This document shows positions 8,166 through 16,482 of a DNA stretch of 64,000 nucleotides, in pieces (the first letter of the stretch is position 1; every line of letters begins with the position of its first letter). Location of the stretch: positions 30,842 through 94,841 of the forward strand of contig JBCCGI010000025.1 in assembly GCA_039029355.1 (NCBI GenBank), written 5' to 3'. Under the pieces are notes generated by a model, which worked only from the letters and a program-made list of their open reading frames with translations, was not told the DNA's origin and did no database searches. The translations under genes and the position numbers were made by a program. The stretch comes from JBCCGI01 sp039029355. GTDB lineage: Bacteria > Planctomycetota > UBA1135 > GCA-002686595.

Positions 8166-8912
8166 GTGCCCGCACCCAAGAGCTGCCGTCGCGCGCTGGC
8201 GGGAGTCGCGCTCCTCGCGCTCGAGCGCACCGGGGGCGCGCCCCCGACGCCGGTGCAGGTGGTCGACCTCGCGCTCCGCAGGCAGGAGGGCGCTTGGATC
8301 GCCACCGCGCTGGGCCGCGCCGGACTCGAAGTCGAGTCTCCCTGGGATCTCATCTACGTGGACGGCGGAGAATACGCCGAGGCGGTGCCCGTCCTCCTGC
8401 ACCTGCTGGTACGCGTCCGCGAGTGGGACTCGCTCTCGGTCCTGAGTCGCCTGCTCCGGATCAAGGAGGCGCGGCGTGGCGTGCCACCGGTGCTCTACGA
8501 GAAGCTCGCCGTCAGCGACACCGACGTGCGTGGCAGGAACTCCATGGGGGCCGAGCTGGCGGCGACGATGGCCTACCTGGCGACGCCGCGCGACTTCGAT
8601 GGCCAGTGGTCGATCGTCCGCGACGAGGGCTACTCGCGGTACGTCCGCGGGCCGATCATCGAGGGGATTGTCCGTCTTGCCCGCAAGGAGGAGCGTCGCT
8701 CGGAGATCGAGCGCTTCCTGTTGAGGCAGCTTGGCACGGCGGAGGAAATGCGCGGGTGGGCGGGGTGCGTCGCCCACGCGCTCGGTGTGCTCAAGTCGCG
8801 TCGTGCGCTGCCCGGACTGCGCAGGATGCGCAAGGACGGAGAGAGCGACTTCGAACGCCGCCGGGCGAAGCAGGCGATCGCCAAGATCGAGAAGGGCCTC
8901 GCAGGCAAGTAG
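8166..8912 (+). CDS. Hypothetical helical-repeat protein
   Basis: The protein has 248 residues from GTG 8166. I do not recognise a named family. Residues about 60-240 are mainly amphipathic helices of the HEAT/ARM style (YAEAVPVLLHLLVRVREW, then a later AHALGVLKSRRALPGLRRM), so it may be a protein-interaction scaffold. The N-terminus is hydrophobic (ALAGVALLAL) and might be a weak signal or anchor. An ATG at 8157 in the same frame is an alternative start, but a -10-like TAGGAT overlaps it. It stands alone, with 108 nt upstream and 249 nt downstream free of genes. Confidence 0.6.
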   Translation: MPAPKSCRRALAGVALLALERTGGAPPTPVQVVDLALRRQEGAWIATALGRAGLEVESPWDLIYVDGGEYAEAVPVLLHLLVRVREWDSLSVLSRLLRIKEARRGVPPVLYEKLAVSDTDVRGRNSMGAELAATMAYLATPRDFDGQWSIVRDEGYSRYVRGPIIEGIVRLARKEERRSEIERFLLRQLGTAEEMRGWAGCVAHALGVLKSRRALPGLRRMRKDGESDFERRRAKQAIAKIEKGLAGK

Positions 8913-9161
8913 GGTCCCCGCCAAGCCGCGCACGGAGTCGTTCCCTGCCGGGGCAGGGTTCCCCCTAGGGCACAGCCGGTCCACGCGGGCACTTCTCCGC
9001 GAGTAGGCGGAGGACATCGTCTGGCCTCCTCGTTTAGGCGAGGGAGACCGAAACCCTTCCGGCGCGCGCGATGCGCAGGCTCTCCCGCGCAAGGAGTCGG
9101 GCGGGCGGGCGCGTTGCGCGCCGCCGCCCAAAATCCGACCAGGTTCCAGGAGGAGGCTTCC

Positions 9162-10235
9162 TTGCTCACCAGCCGTGTTTCGAAACCGTTCCGCCGCAGC
9201 GTGATCGCCGCGGCCCTTGCCGCCGGGTTGTCCGGCACCTTCCTTGCCGCGAACGGAGCGCCCAACGAGTCCCTCGAGGGCGGGCGCGTGTTCGTGGCCG
9301 ACCGCGCATCGGGCACCGTCTCGGTGATCGATGCGCGCACCAATCAGTTGGAGACGACGCTCTCGCTGCCGCCGGCGCCGAACGCCGCCGAGCCGATGTA
9401 CGTCTTCTTCTCGCCGCTCCGCCGGCGTGTCTTCGTGGGCGACCGCGGCAACGACCGGGTGGTGGCCTTCAACGCGCGCACGTTGGCGGTCGAAGGCACC
9501 GCGAAGGCCGGTGCCGGGGTCTTCCACATGTGGGGCAACACCGACACGAAGCAGCTCTGGGTCAACAACGACGTCGACCTGACCGTCAGCGTGGTCGACA
9601 TCGTGACGCTCGCAACGATCGCGACCGTCCCGATCCCGGCCGATCTGGTCGCGCTGGGCGGCAAGCCGCACGATGTGATCGTGGATCCGGACGGGGACCA
9701 CGCCTACGTGAGCGTGACGAGCGTCAAGGGTCCCACCGACTACGTCGTGCGCTACGACGCGGCCACGTTTCAGGAGGTCGACCGGGTCGAGGTCGGCGAC
9801 GACCCACACGTGTCGCTCAGCCAGAGCGACGAGCTGCTCTTCGTTCCCTGCCAGGACGCGGATGCCGTCTACGTGTTTGACCGCACCGACATGTCGAAGG
9901 TCAAGATCGTCGACGTGCCGGGCGCCCATGGAGCCGGCATGGTCCAGAGCGGGGCCACCTTCTACACGACCAACCTGCCCGGCGGCGGTCCGGACGCGCT
10001 CTACGCCATCGACACCGCGAGCCTGAACGTGGTCGGCACCCCGACCGACGCGCCGTACGACACGCCACACAACATCGCGCTCTCGCGCAACGGAAAGAAC
10101 CTGTACCTGACGCACTCGGGCTCGAAGGCCGACAAGGTCACCGTGTACTCGGTCCAACTGCCCGACCCAACGCCGGTGCTCGTGGCCGAAGTGACGGTGG
10201 GTCTGAACCCGTTCGGGCTGGCCTACGTGCCCTGA
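9162..10235 (+). CDS. Exported YncE-like beta-propeller protein
   Basis: The protein has 357 residues. The start is TTG 9162, placed 5 nt after an excellent AGGAGGAGG site (9148-9156). A signal peptide (about residues 1-30, ending near FLAANGA) leads into seven-bladed-propeller repeats of the YVTN/YncE kind: RVFVADRASGTVSVIDART, RVFVGDRGNDRVVAFNART, HVSLSQSDELLFVPCQDADA and later NIALSRNGKNLYLTHSG. Such proteins are periplasmic or secreted and may bind ligands or partners; no catalytic role is implied. A strong bidirectional hairpin follows at 10294-10325. Confidence 0.85.
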   Translation: MLTSRVSKPFRRSVIAAALAAGLSGTFLAANGAPNESLEGGRVFVADRASGTVSVIDARTNQLETTLSLPPAPNAAEPMYVFFSPLRRRVFVGDRGNDRVVAFNARTLAVEGTAKAGAGVFHMWGNTDTKQLWVNNDVDLTVSVVDIVTLATIATVPIPADLVALGGKPHDVIVDPDGDHAYVSVTSVKGPTDYVVRYDAATFQEVDRVEVGDDPHVSLSQSDELLFVPCQDADAVYVFDRTDMSKVKIVDVPGAHGAGMVQSGATFYTTNLPGGGPDALYAIDTASLNVVGTPTDAPYDTPHNIALSRNGKNLYLTHSGSKADKVTVYSVQLPDPTPVLVAEVTVGLNPFGLAYVP

Positions 10236-10293
10236 TTCGGAGGAGCGTCGCGCGGCCGCCGCGTGCGGCCGGGCGGCGCCTTCGCGCGTGCGA

Positions 10294-10325
10294 ACAACCC
10301 GCCGGCGGGAACGCCGGCGGGTTGT
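10294..10325. terminator. Bidirectional terminator hairpin
   Basis: A perfect 14-bp stem (10294-10307 with 10312-10325) with the tetraloop GGAA lies between two convergent genes ending at 10235 (+) and 10364 (-). Confidence 0.8.
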
Positions 10326-10363
10326 GCAGCGCGCCGGCGGGCCGGCGCGGGACGCGGGTAGGT

Positions 10364-10726
10364 CTAGCAGTCCCCGAGGTCCGTGGCGCTGGTCACCTTC
10401 AGCACGCAGTCGTCGCAGTCGGCGTCGGTGACGAAGAAGCCGGTGAGCAACGCGACGTCGCCCGGACCGACGGCGACCGACGTCAGGTTGACGTAGATCG
10501 TCCGGCCGTTGATGGTGTCGACGAAGGTGCAGCCATCGAACTCATCGATGCAGCCCTCCACCGTCACCGTGCCCGGCGGGCAGGGCGTCGGCGCGGCCGC
10601 TTCGACCGAGGCGGTGGGAGGCTCCGCCACAGCGGTGTCCAACGGACCGTCGGAGGCCGCGGCCGCGAGGTAGGTAGCCGAGGCGAACAGCGCGAGTCCG
10701 CAGGCGATCAGGCTCTTGCGTTTCAT
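10364..10726 (-). CDS. Small exported cysteine-containing protein
   Basis: The protein has 120 residues with a clear signal peptide (MKRKSLIACGLALFASATYL, cleavage near residue 25). The mature part has a short acidic, Ala/Pro-rich linker, then a compact region with six cysteines (PCPPGTV, EGCIDEFDGCTF, DADCDDCVLKV and a C-terminal DC). This suggests a small disulfide-stabilised extracytoplasmic domain. No family is recognised. It stands alone, with a terminator hairpin directly downstream and a 332-nt gene-free region upstream. Confidence 0.65.
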   Translation of the reverse strand: MKRKSLIACGLALFASATYLAAAASDGPLDTAVAEPPTASVEAAAPTPCPPGTVTVEGCIDEFDGCTFVDTINGRTIYVNLTSVAVGPGDVALLTGFFVTDADCDDCVLKVTSATDLGDC

Positions 10727-11058
10727 AGATTGTTGCGAGCTTTCTTAGTAAGCGTCCTCTGCGGGAAGTGCATGCGAGGACTGGCAAGAGCACCTAGAAC
10801 GACGCCGCGAGACTTCTAGCGAACAGGCTTCCACGCGCATCTCGAAGGAGCGCAACTGGGGGCGCGGAATCGCCTTGTGGCGGGTAAGCCTGCGGTAGTT
10901 GGCGAACGCCCGCCAGAGGCCCGAAAGATCGCGTTCTCGGTGCCCCCTACGGGTTTTGTAGCGCGGCTCGCAATGCCTATCGAGAAACACGCGAATGGGC
11001 AGGCACTAGCCACCGCGTTTGCAAACGCGACAAGGCCGCCCGCCCGCTCGGGTGCGGC
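10727..11058. other. Gene-free region upstream of the small exported protein
   Basis: I find no convincing coding sequence in these 332 nt. The region holds a perfect 16-bp palindrome at 11014-11029 and a hairpin at 11034-11059 that abuts the stop codon of the VOC-like gene. The rest is somewhat less GC-rich than the coding DNA around it and should contain the promoter of the minus-strand gene at 10726. Confidence 0.5.
11014..11029. promoter_or_regulatory. 16-bp perfect palindrome
   Basis: CGCGTTTGCAAACGCG reads the same on both strands and resembles LacI/GalR-type operators, which have a central CG or GC pair in a TTTG/CAAA context. It lies about 290 nt upstream of the gene starting at 10726 (-). 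Binding is inferred from symmetry alone. Confidence 0.4.
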
Positions 11059-11059
11059 C
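11034..11059 (-). terminator. Hairpin after the VOC-like gene
   Basis: Read on the minus strand, GGCCGC (11059-11054) pairs with GCGGCC (11039-11034), with an inner CCCG/CGGG pair, followed by TTGT. It overlaps the stop codon by one base. Confidence 0.45.
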
Positions 11060-11535
11060 TAGTTCTGCCAGAGCCCGTGCTGAATGCCGCCCAGGATGTA
11101 GATCGCGAACGTGCCGACCCCGGGGATCTCGAACGGCGGGTGCGCGATCTCCGCTCCGCTCGCCTCAGCCGTGGCGACGGCCGCCTTGATGTCAGCGACC
11201 AACACGTAGGGGCGCACGACGGGCGTCTCGTCCGCCCGCATCGGCGCGCGCACGCCGATCTCGCCGCCGCCCTTCAGGGTCGCAATGCGCGCGTTCCCGA
11301 AGAGCGCGTTCGGCTCGCTGAAGGTGACGCCGTGCAGCTTCGCCAGGGCCTTGCAGGTCTCTTCGGTGTCGGGCGTGACGATCTCCAGATACCGAACGGC
11401 GACGGCCGGCTCCTCCCGGGGCGCCGGTGCGGCCTGGGTCCCTTGTTCCTGGCGGGTCCACGCGGGGACGGTGACGGCGCAGAGGATGAGGGCGCCCAAG
11501 AGCGGCGCGAGCGCGAGGCGGAAGGTGGTTTGCAT
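11059..11535 (-). CDS. Exported VOC (glyoxalase-like) superfamily protein
   Basis: The protein has 158 residues with an N-terminal signal peptide (about 1-28), unusual for a glyoxalase-fold protein. Residues 45-155 match the VOC pattern: VRYLEIVTPDTEETCKAL (first beta-alpha unit), a central RPYVLVADIKAAVATAEASG, and the end GVGTFAIYILGGIQHGLWQN. A single two-module VOC domain of this size would dimerise. The usual metal ligands are not obvious, so activity is uncertain. A promoter is proposed at 11597-11626. Confidence 0.75.
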   Translation of the reverse strand: MQTTFRLALAPLLGALILCAVTVPAWTRQEQGTQAAPAPREEPAVAVRYLEIVTPDTEETCKALAKLHGVTFSEPNALFGNARIATLKGGGEIGVRAPMRADETPVVRPYVLVADIKAAVATAEASGAEIAHPPFEIPGVGTFAIYILGGIQHGLWQN

Positions 11536-11596
11536 CGGGGTAGCTCCTAGCAGATCGAGCCGTGCTCGTCGGTGAGCGGCGCTCGGGGTGGGCCGA

Positions 11597-11626
11597 ACGA
11601 TAGCGCGCGCGCGGGAGCGCTTGCAA
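11597..11626 (-). promoter_or_regulatory. Candidate promoter with a dyad over the -35 box
   Basis: On the minus strand TTGCAA (11626-11621) and TATCGT (11602-11597) are 18 nt apart, 61 nt before the ATG at 11535. The -35 box lies in the inverted repeat AGCGCTT, GCA, AAGCGCT (11616-11632), so a repressor could act there. Confidence 0.45.
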
Positions 11627-11688
11627 AGCGCTGCGGGGCGGAATCGCCGTTTTTGGGCGGCCCGTCCGGCCGGGAGCTTCCTTGGCGG

Positions 11689-14433
11689 CTACCGCGGCGC
11701 CGCGATCGTGACCTCGTGGACCACGTTCCCATCGACGTCGTGGTGGCGCACGACCGCGGCCGACGCCGCGACCTCGACCGACGCGAAGCCTCCGGCGATG
11801 CGGAGGAACGGCTGCCATGGCTCCTGGCGGTCGCGCCGAAAGCCGCCCGCGTGGGCGTCGGACGAGGCTCCGCAGCCGAACTCCTGGAGGCCCGTCTCCG
11901 GGTCGATCGAGTGGTACTGCCAGTGGCGGTCGCCGTTGACGACGAAGCAGCCGGGGGTGGCCTCGAGCAGCGCGCGCAGGCGCTCGCCCTCGGAGGCGAA
12001 CCCCGCGTTCGCGTGGTTGTCGTTCTTCGACGGGCGGTCGGGTCCGACGACCGGAGTGGCCGACACGTAGATCTTGAAGGCCGCGTCCGAGGCGGACAGC
12101 GAGCGCTCGAGCCACGCCCACTGCTCGGCGCCGAGGATGCTCTTGCCGGCGCCGTCGGGCTCGCGGTTGGGCGTGCGGAACTCGCGCCCTTCGGGAAGCC
12201 AGATCTGGAGGTGCTCGCCCCAGCGGAAGGTGCGGAAGGGCCGCTCGGACTGCGGCACCTGCTCGCGCCAGATCCGGATCCCGGTCTCGAAGGTCAGCTC
12301 GCCGTAGCTCTGCCCCGGCCAGCAGTCGTCGCGCAGCACGTCGTGGTCGTCGTGCATCCAATAGCTCGGAACCTCGGCGTGGAACGTCACGAGGCGCGGG
12401 AGCGCGTACATGCGGTTCCACTTGTAGCGGGCCGTCGCGACGTCCTTGGCGAAGGGGGCGGGCTTGTCGTAGTAGATCGTGTCGCCGGTCTGGACGAAAA
12501 AGGCCGGGTCCAGCGCCAACATCGAGCGGTAGATGCGATGCCCGTCGTCCGGGTCGTCGCGGCGCGGGAAGTCCTGGCAAGACGACACGACGAACCGGAC
12601 CGCCTCGTCAGCGCCGGGGGCCGGAGCGGTGGTGAAGGAACCGGCGAAGGAGCAGCTCGGCCCTGCCTCACCCGCGCGCCCCTGGGCCTCGAGCGCGTAG
12701 GCGGTCGCCGGGCTCAGGCCCTCAACCCGCACCTGGGCGCAGAAATCGGTCGAGGCCGTCGCGTCGATCCAGTCGGTGGTGCTCACCGCATCGGGCGCAT
12801 CCACCTTCCAGTAGGCGAAGCGCACCTCGCCCTCCGCGCCCGGCACGCGCCAGTGCGGCCGCAGCGGATCCCATGCGTCGATGCGGGCCAGCGCCTGGTC
12901 GTGGCGCGTCAGCCGTGTCCAAAGGACGGCGCTCGTGTCGGTCACCTCGCCGATCTTGATGCCGTTCGCGTGGCCGACCGTCGGCTTCCAGACGCCGCCG
13001 CCGAAGTACGGGAAGGCGTCGAGCTCGCTCCAGTCGCCCGAGCTGCGCGGGTCGCCCGTGGCGGCGAGCTCAGCGTCGAGCCGCGCCGCGAGGCGCGCCT
13101 TGTCCTCGGCGTACCCGGGATCCGCGGCCACGTTGCGGAGCTGATCGGGATCGGCGAGCACGTCGTAGAGCTCCTCGGCCGGCCGCTTGCCGAAGCTCCA
13201 CTCGAAGAAGCGCCGCTCCTCGTCGGAGTGCTCCAGGGCGAGGATCGCGCCCTTCGTCAGCCCCTGGCCGCGTCCGCCTGCGGGGTCGCAGTCGGCGAAG
13301 ATCGGCGGGTCGCCCGCGGGCCAGCGCTCCGGCGCCCCGTTGCGCAGATAGGCCCAGCGGGCGGTCCGGATGCCCCGCGCGGGATAGCCGGCGGCGCCGG
13401 GGCGGCCGGCGGTGTGGCGCTCGCGCCCGAAGACCACGTAGGACCGGTCCACCTGCGGACGACCCGCCTCGGGGAAGAGCAGCGGCAAGAGCGAACGCCC
13501 GGTCAGCGCGTCGGGGAGCGCCACGTCGGCCGCCTCCAGGAACGTCGGCGCGAGGTCCACCAACGATACGAAGGCCGAGACGGATCCGGCCGCCGCCCGC
13601 CCGGCGCCGGTCGGCCGGACCTCGGCTCCCCAGCGAAGCGCGAGCGGCACGCGGACACCGTGGTCGTAGAGGTTGGTCTTGCACCGCGGGAACGGCATGC
13701 CGTGGTCGCCGGTCACGACGACGATCGTGCGCTCTAGCTCGCCGAGCTCCTCCAACCGCGCGAGCGCGCGCCCGACGTCGCGGTCGAAACGCTGCACCTC
13801 GAAGTAGTAGTCGGCGACGTCCGAGCGGACCTCCTCGACGTCGGGGAAGAAGCCCGGAAGCGCGATCGCGTCGAGGTCCATGCCGCTCGCGCGCCCCGAT
13901 CCGCGCTCATAGCCGCGGTGGGGGTCGGACGCCCCCAGCCAGAAGCAGAACGGCGCGCCGTCGGGCCGCGCGGCCAGGAACTCGTCGAAGCCGCCGCGGT
14001 ACTCGGTGCCGGCGGGGTGGCTCCCGTCGTAGCCGCCGAGGGCGATGCGCCCCGGGCCCCAGCTCTTGCGCCAACGCCCGACGTGGTAGCCGGCCTGCTC
14101 GAGCAGCAGCGGGTAGGTCGGATGCTCGACGTCGAGCCAGCTCCACAGGTTCGCGCCGGCCCCGAGCCGCCAGAAGTGTTGCCCGGTCAGGATCGCGTTG
14201 CGGCTCGGCGTGCAGGACGGGCTGGAGACGTAGGCGTGCTCGAAGAGGACCCCCTCCGCGGCGACGCGGTCGAAGGTCGGGGTCTGGACGACCGGGTCGC
14301 CGTACGCGCCGGCGTGCGGCCAGCCCCAGTCGTCGGCGATGCAGAAGAGGATGTTGGGCTCTCCGGCGACCGCGGTCGAGGCGAGGACGAGGCAGGCGAC
14401 GAGCGTGGTGAGGTGGCGGTCCATCGCGCGCAT
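11689..14433 (-). CDS. Sulfatase-PhoD-like phosphatase fusion, exported
   Basis: The protein has 914 residues from ATG 14433 (a second in-frame ATG is 9 nt later), with a signal peptide of about 24 residues. Residues 26-450 form a sulfatase domain: metal-binding Asp34/Asp35 in IADDWGW, the CTPSR signature with Cys74 as the formylglycine precursor, and VVTGDHGMPF. Residues about 470-914 form a second enzyme, a PhoD-like metallophosphatase with a short Ig-like lead-in (SAVLWTRLT). The metal and active-site pieces are VVSSCQDF, VQTGDTIYYD, MHDDHDV and VNGDRHWQYHS. Both halves keep their catalytic motifs in one uninterrupted frame. It probably desulfates and dephosphorylates polymeric or organic substrates in the periplasm. 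A separate radical SAM or FGE activase is not in the window. Confidence 0.88.
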   Translation of the reverse strand: MRAMDRHLTTLVACLVLASTAVAGEPNILFCIADDWGWPHAGAYGDPVVQTPTFDRVAAEGVLFEHAYVSSPSCTPSRNAILTGQHFWRLGAGANLWSWLDVEHPTYPLLLEQAGYHVGRWRKSWGPGRIALGGYDGSHPAGTEYRGGFDEFLAARPDGAPFCFWLGASDPHRGYERGSGRASGMDLDAIALPGFFPDVEEVRSDVADYYFEVQRFDRDVGRALARLEELGELERTIVVVTGDHGMPFPRCKTNLYDHGVRVPLALRWGAEVRPTGAGRAAAGSVSAFVSLVDLAPTFLEAADVALPDALTGRSLLPLLFPEAGRPQVDRSYVVFGRERHTAGRPGAAGYPARGIRTARWAYLRNGAPERWPAGDPPIFADCDPAGGRGQGLTKGAILALEHSDEERRFFEWSFGKRPAEELYDVLADPDQLRNVAADPGYAEDKARLAARLDAELAATGDPRSSGDWSELDAFPYFGGGVWKPTVGHANGIKIGEVTDTSAVLWTRLTRHDQALARIDAWDPLRPHWRVPGAEGEVRFAYWKVDAPDAVSTTDWIDATASTDFCAQVRVEGLSPATAYALEAQGRAGEAGPSCSFAGSFTTAPAPGADEAVRFVVSSCQDFPRRDDPDDGHRIYRSMLALDPAFFVQTGDTIYYDKPAPFAKDVATARYKWNRMYALPRLVTFHAEVPSYWMHDDHDVLRDDCWPGQSYGELTFETGIRIWREQVPQSERPFRTFRWGEHLQIWLPEGREFRTPNREPDGAGKSILGAEQWAWLERSLSASDAAFKIYVSATPVVGPDRPSKNDNHANAGFASEGERLRALLEATPGCFVVNGDRHWQYHSIDPETGLQEFGCGASSDAHAGGFRRDRQEPWQPFLRIAGGFASVEVAASAAVVRHHDVDGNVVHEVTIAAPR

Positions 14434-14533
14434 TGTGCCAGGCGGACCCGGGGCGAGCGACACGGCGGCGCGCGGCGCCGGCGACGGCTCCCGGGAACCG
14501 CAGTCCGGTGTCCCGGGAGGTCGCATGCGCGCC

Positions 14534-16279
14534 CTAGAACGTGCCGATCGTCACGTCCAGCGCGTTCGTGAACTGCAGCGTCGTCGGCAGCGGCGCGACG
14601 CGCAGGTAGCCGCCCTGGGCGCAGAACGAGAAGCCGACGAGGTTGCAGTCCTCGGGAATCGGTACCTGCAGCGGCAGCCCGGTCGGTTGCGACAGGAGCT
14701 GAAAGAAGAGCGCGGTGGGGTCGCACAGCAGCGTGCCGCTGGGCGGCGGCAGGATGCCGGGCAGGTCGGTCGGGTTCAGTGAGGCCAAGAGGCCCGGAGC
14801 GCTCTCGACGTCGCCGGCGACCGGCACGACCAGCGGATCCCAGACGCGGCCCACCACGGGCCCGCAGGTTACGCCCGGCAAGAGCTGCGCGGGGTTCGGC
14901 GCCACGACGCTGTTGCGGGCGAGCTCCACGGCCGCGAGCGGCAGGGGGCAGACCGTTACCGGCTCGGGGTCGTCGTACGCGAGGCAGTCGACGTACATCG
15001 GGACGCCGCCGAGCACGGGCTCGGCCTCGATGAGCGCGATGCGGTTGCAGCCGCTCGGGTCGGAAACGGTCAGCGCCTCGACCACGCCGCCCACGGACGT
15101 CGCGGTCGCGTCGACCACGTTGCCGTACACGTCGTACGCAACGACCACGGCCTGGACCGCCGAGCAGAAGTCGGCGCGGAAGGAGTTGACCCCCGCCGGC
15201 CCGCCGTCGCGCCGGAACGCGCACCACCAGCCGTCATCCGTGCACGGGCCTCCACAGGGCTGCGCGATGGAGGCGCAGGGGGCGAGTCCGATCGAGCAGC
15301 CCGGGTCGAGCTCGACGACGACGTCCGAGGCGGTGGCACCGAGCGCATCGACCGCGCTCCCGAAGACGATGTTCTGGCTCTGCAGATACTGGTCGGTGAC
15401 CGTCGTTGTGCCCGGGCAGGGCGTGGGGGAGCCGCCGTCCTCCGGCGTGAGCCCGAAGTCGAGCCGGCAGACCGGGTCGCAGAAGACGTCGAGGTTGAAG
15501 CTGCCCTGCTCTCCGAAGGCGCTGCCGACCTGGAGGTAGTACTCCTTGCCCGCCTCCACCGGGAACGACACCAGCGGCGCGTCGCCGCAGAACAGGCTGT
15601 CGCACTCGAGCAGGGTCAGGTCGCCGCAGGTCCCGTCGTACGCCCCGAGGGTCGCGTAGAAGCTGGCGCCGAAGCTGCAGATGCTGGCCGTGGCGACTCC
15701 GCTGCAGCTGGGCGTGTAGCGATACCAAACGTCGAAGGCGGCGCAGCCGGGGCCGTCGGTCGTGGCGTTGACCGTGGAGCCCGACACAAATCCCTCGCCG
15801 ATGGGGGTCGCCTGCGAGCAGAAGTCGTTGGGCTGGAACACGCCGTTGCAGTCCACCACCATGGTGAAGCTGCCCTGCTCGCCGAAGGCGCTGCCGACCT
15901 GGATGTAGTAGGTCTCGTCGAACGTGACCGGGAAGCTGATCTCCGGCGCGTCGCCGCAGGCGAAGGAGTTGCAGTCGAGCAGCGTGAGGCTCCCGCAGTC
16001 GCCGGAGAACCCTCCCAGGGTGACGGAGAAGTCCGCGCTGCCCGGGGGCGCGCACAGCGTAGCGGTCGCCGTGCCCGTGCACGGCGCGGTGTACTCGTAC
16101 CAGACGTCGATCAGCGCGCAGCCGACGCCGCTGGTCGTCGCGCCAAGCGTCGAGCCGGAAACGAAGGCCGGAATGCCCGGCGGCACGGGGGTGGCGTTCG
16201 CGCACTCGTCCTGGGAGTGCGCGGCTACTGTCAGAGTGGTCAGGAGGCCGGCGGCAAGCGGGAGTGAGACGCGGTTCAA
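14534..16279 (-). CDS. Secreted protein with two tandem beta domains and the lineage C-terminal domain
   Basis: The protein has 581 residues. TTG 16279 is chosen because AAGGAG lies about 8 nt upstream. After the signal peptide (ending near AAHSQ) there are two homologous domains of about 115 residues (about 25-135 and 140-250). Each has CALIDVWYEYTAPCTG or CAAFDVWYRYTPSCSG, LTLLxCxSxxCGDAP and YYxQVGSAFGEQGSF, with conserved cysteines. They resemble pre-peptidase C-terminal (PPC)-type beta sandwiches. A middle region with many cysteines follows. The last 110 residues are the shared domain seen also at 21817-22884: SGTLLCDP, VPIPEDCNLVGFSFCAQGG and TNALDVTIGTF. No enzymatic motif is visible. 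Confidence 0.8.
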   Translation of the reverse strand: MNRVSLPLAAGLLTTLTVAAHSQDECANATPVPPGIPAFVSGSTLGATTSGVGCALIDVWYEYTAPCTGTATATLCAPPGSADFSVTLGGFSGDCGSLTLLDCNSFACGDAPEISFPVTFDETYYIQVGSAFGEQGSFTMVVDCNGVFQPNDFCSQATPIGEGFVSGSTVNATTDGPGCAAFDVWYRYTPSCSGVATASICSFGASFYATLGAYDGTCGDLTLLECDSLFCGDAPLVSFPVEAGKEYYLQVGSAFGEQGSFNLDVFCDPVCRLDFGLTPEDGGSPTPCPGTTTVTDQYLQSQNIVFGSAVDALGATASDVVVELDPGCSIGLAPCASIAQPCGGPCTDDGWWCAFRRDGGPAGVNSFRADFCSAVQAVVVAYDVYGNVVDATATSVGGVVEALTVSDPSGCNRIALIEAEPVLGGVPMYVDCLAYDDPEPVTVCPLPLAAVELARNSVVAPNPAQLLPGVTCGPVVGRVWDPLVVPVAGDVESAPGLLASLNPTDLPGILPPPSGTLLCDPTALFFQLLSQPTGLPLQVPIPEDCNLVGFSFCAQGGYLRVAPLPTTLQFTNALDVTIGTF

Positions 16280-16482
16280 GGAAACTTCTCCTTCGGAACG
16301 ATCGGCAGGGTTGAGGGGAGCCGGCGCAGCGCGGCTGCACCGACCGTTTGCGAACGTTGTGACCTGCGCGAATCTGATCCGCGCTGCGCGCGAAGCACAA
16401 GGAGAACAGGAGTGTGGAAAGCACGTGTAGGGCCGCGCCCCGCGGTCCCGTACCATGCGGAGTCAGCACCGGTTCCAAGAGC

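Noticed and set aside
8913..9147. Possible riboswitch in the leader of the propeller gene
   Set aside because: Only a 5-bp hairpin (CCTCG/CGAGG) is visible, and no known riboswitch core could be matched.
16336..16350. CCGTTTGCGAACG-like near-palindrome as a second copy of the 11014 palindrome
   Set aside because: It is shorter, has a different centre and only partly matches; it may be chance.
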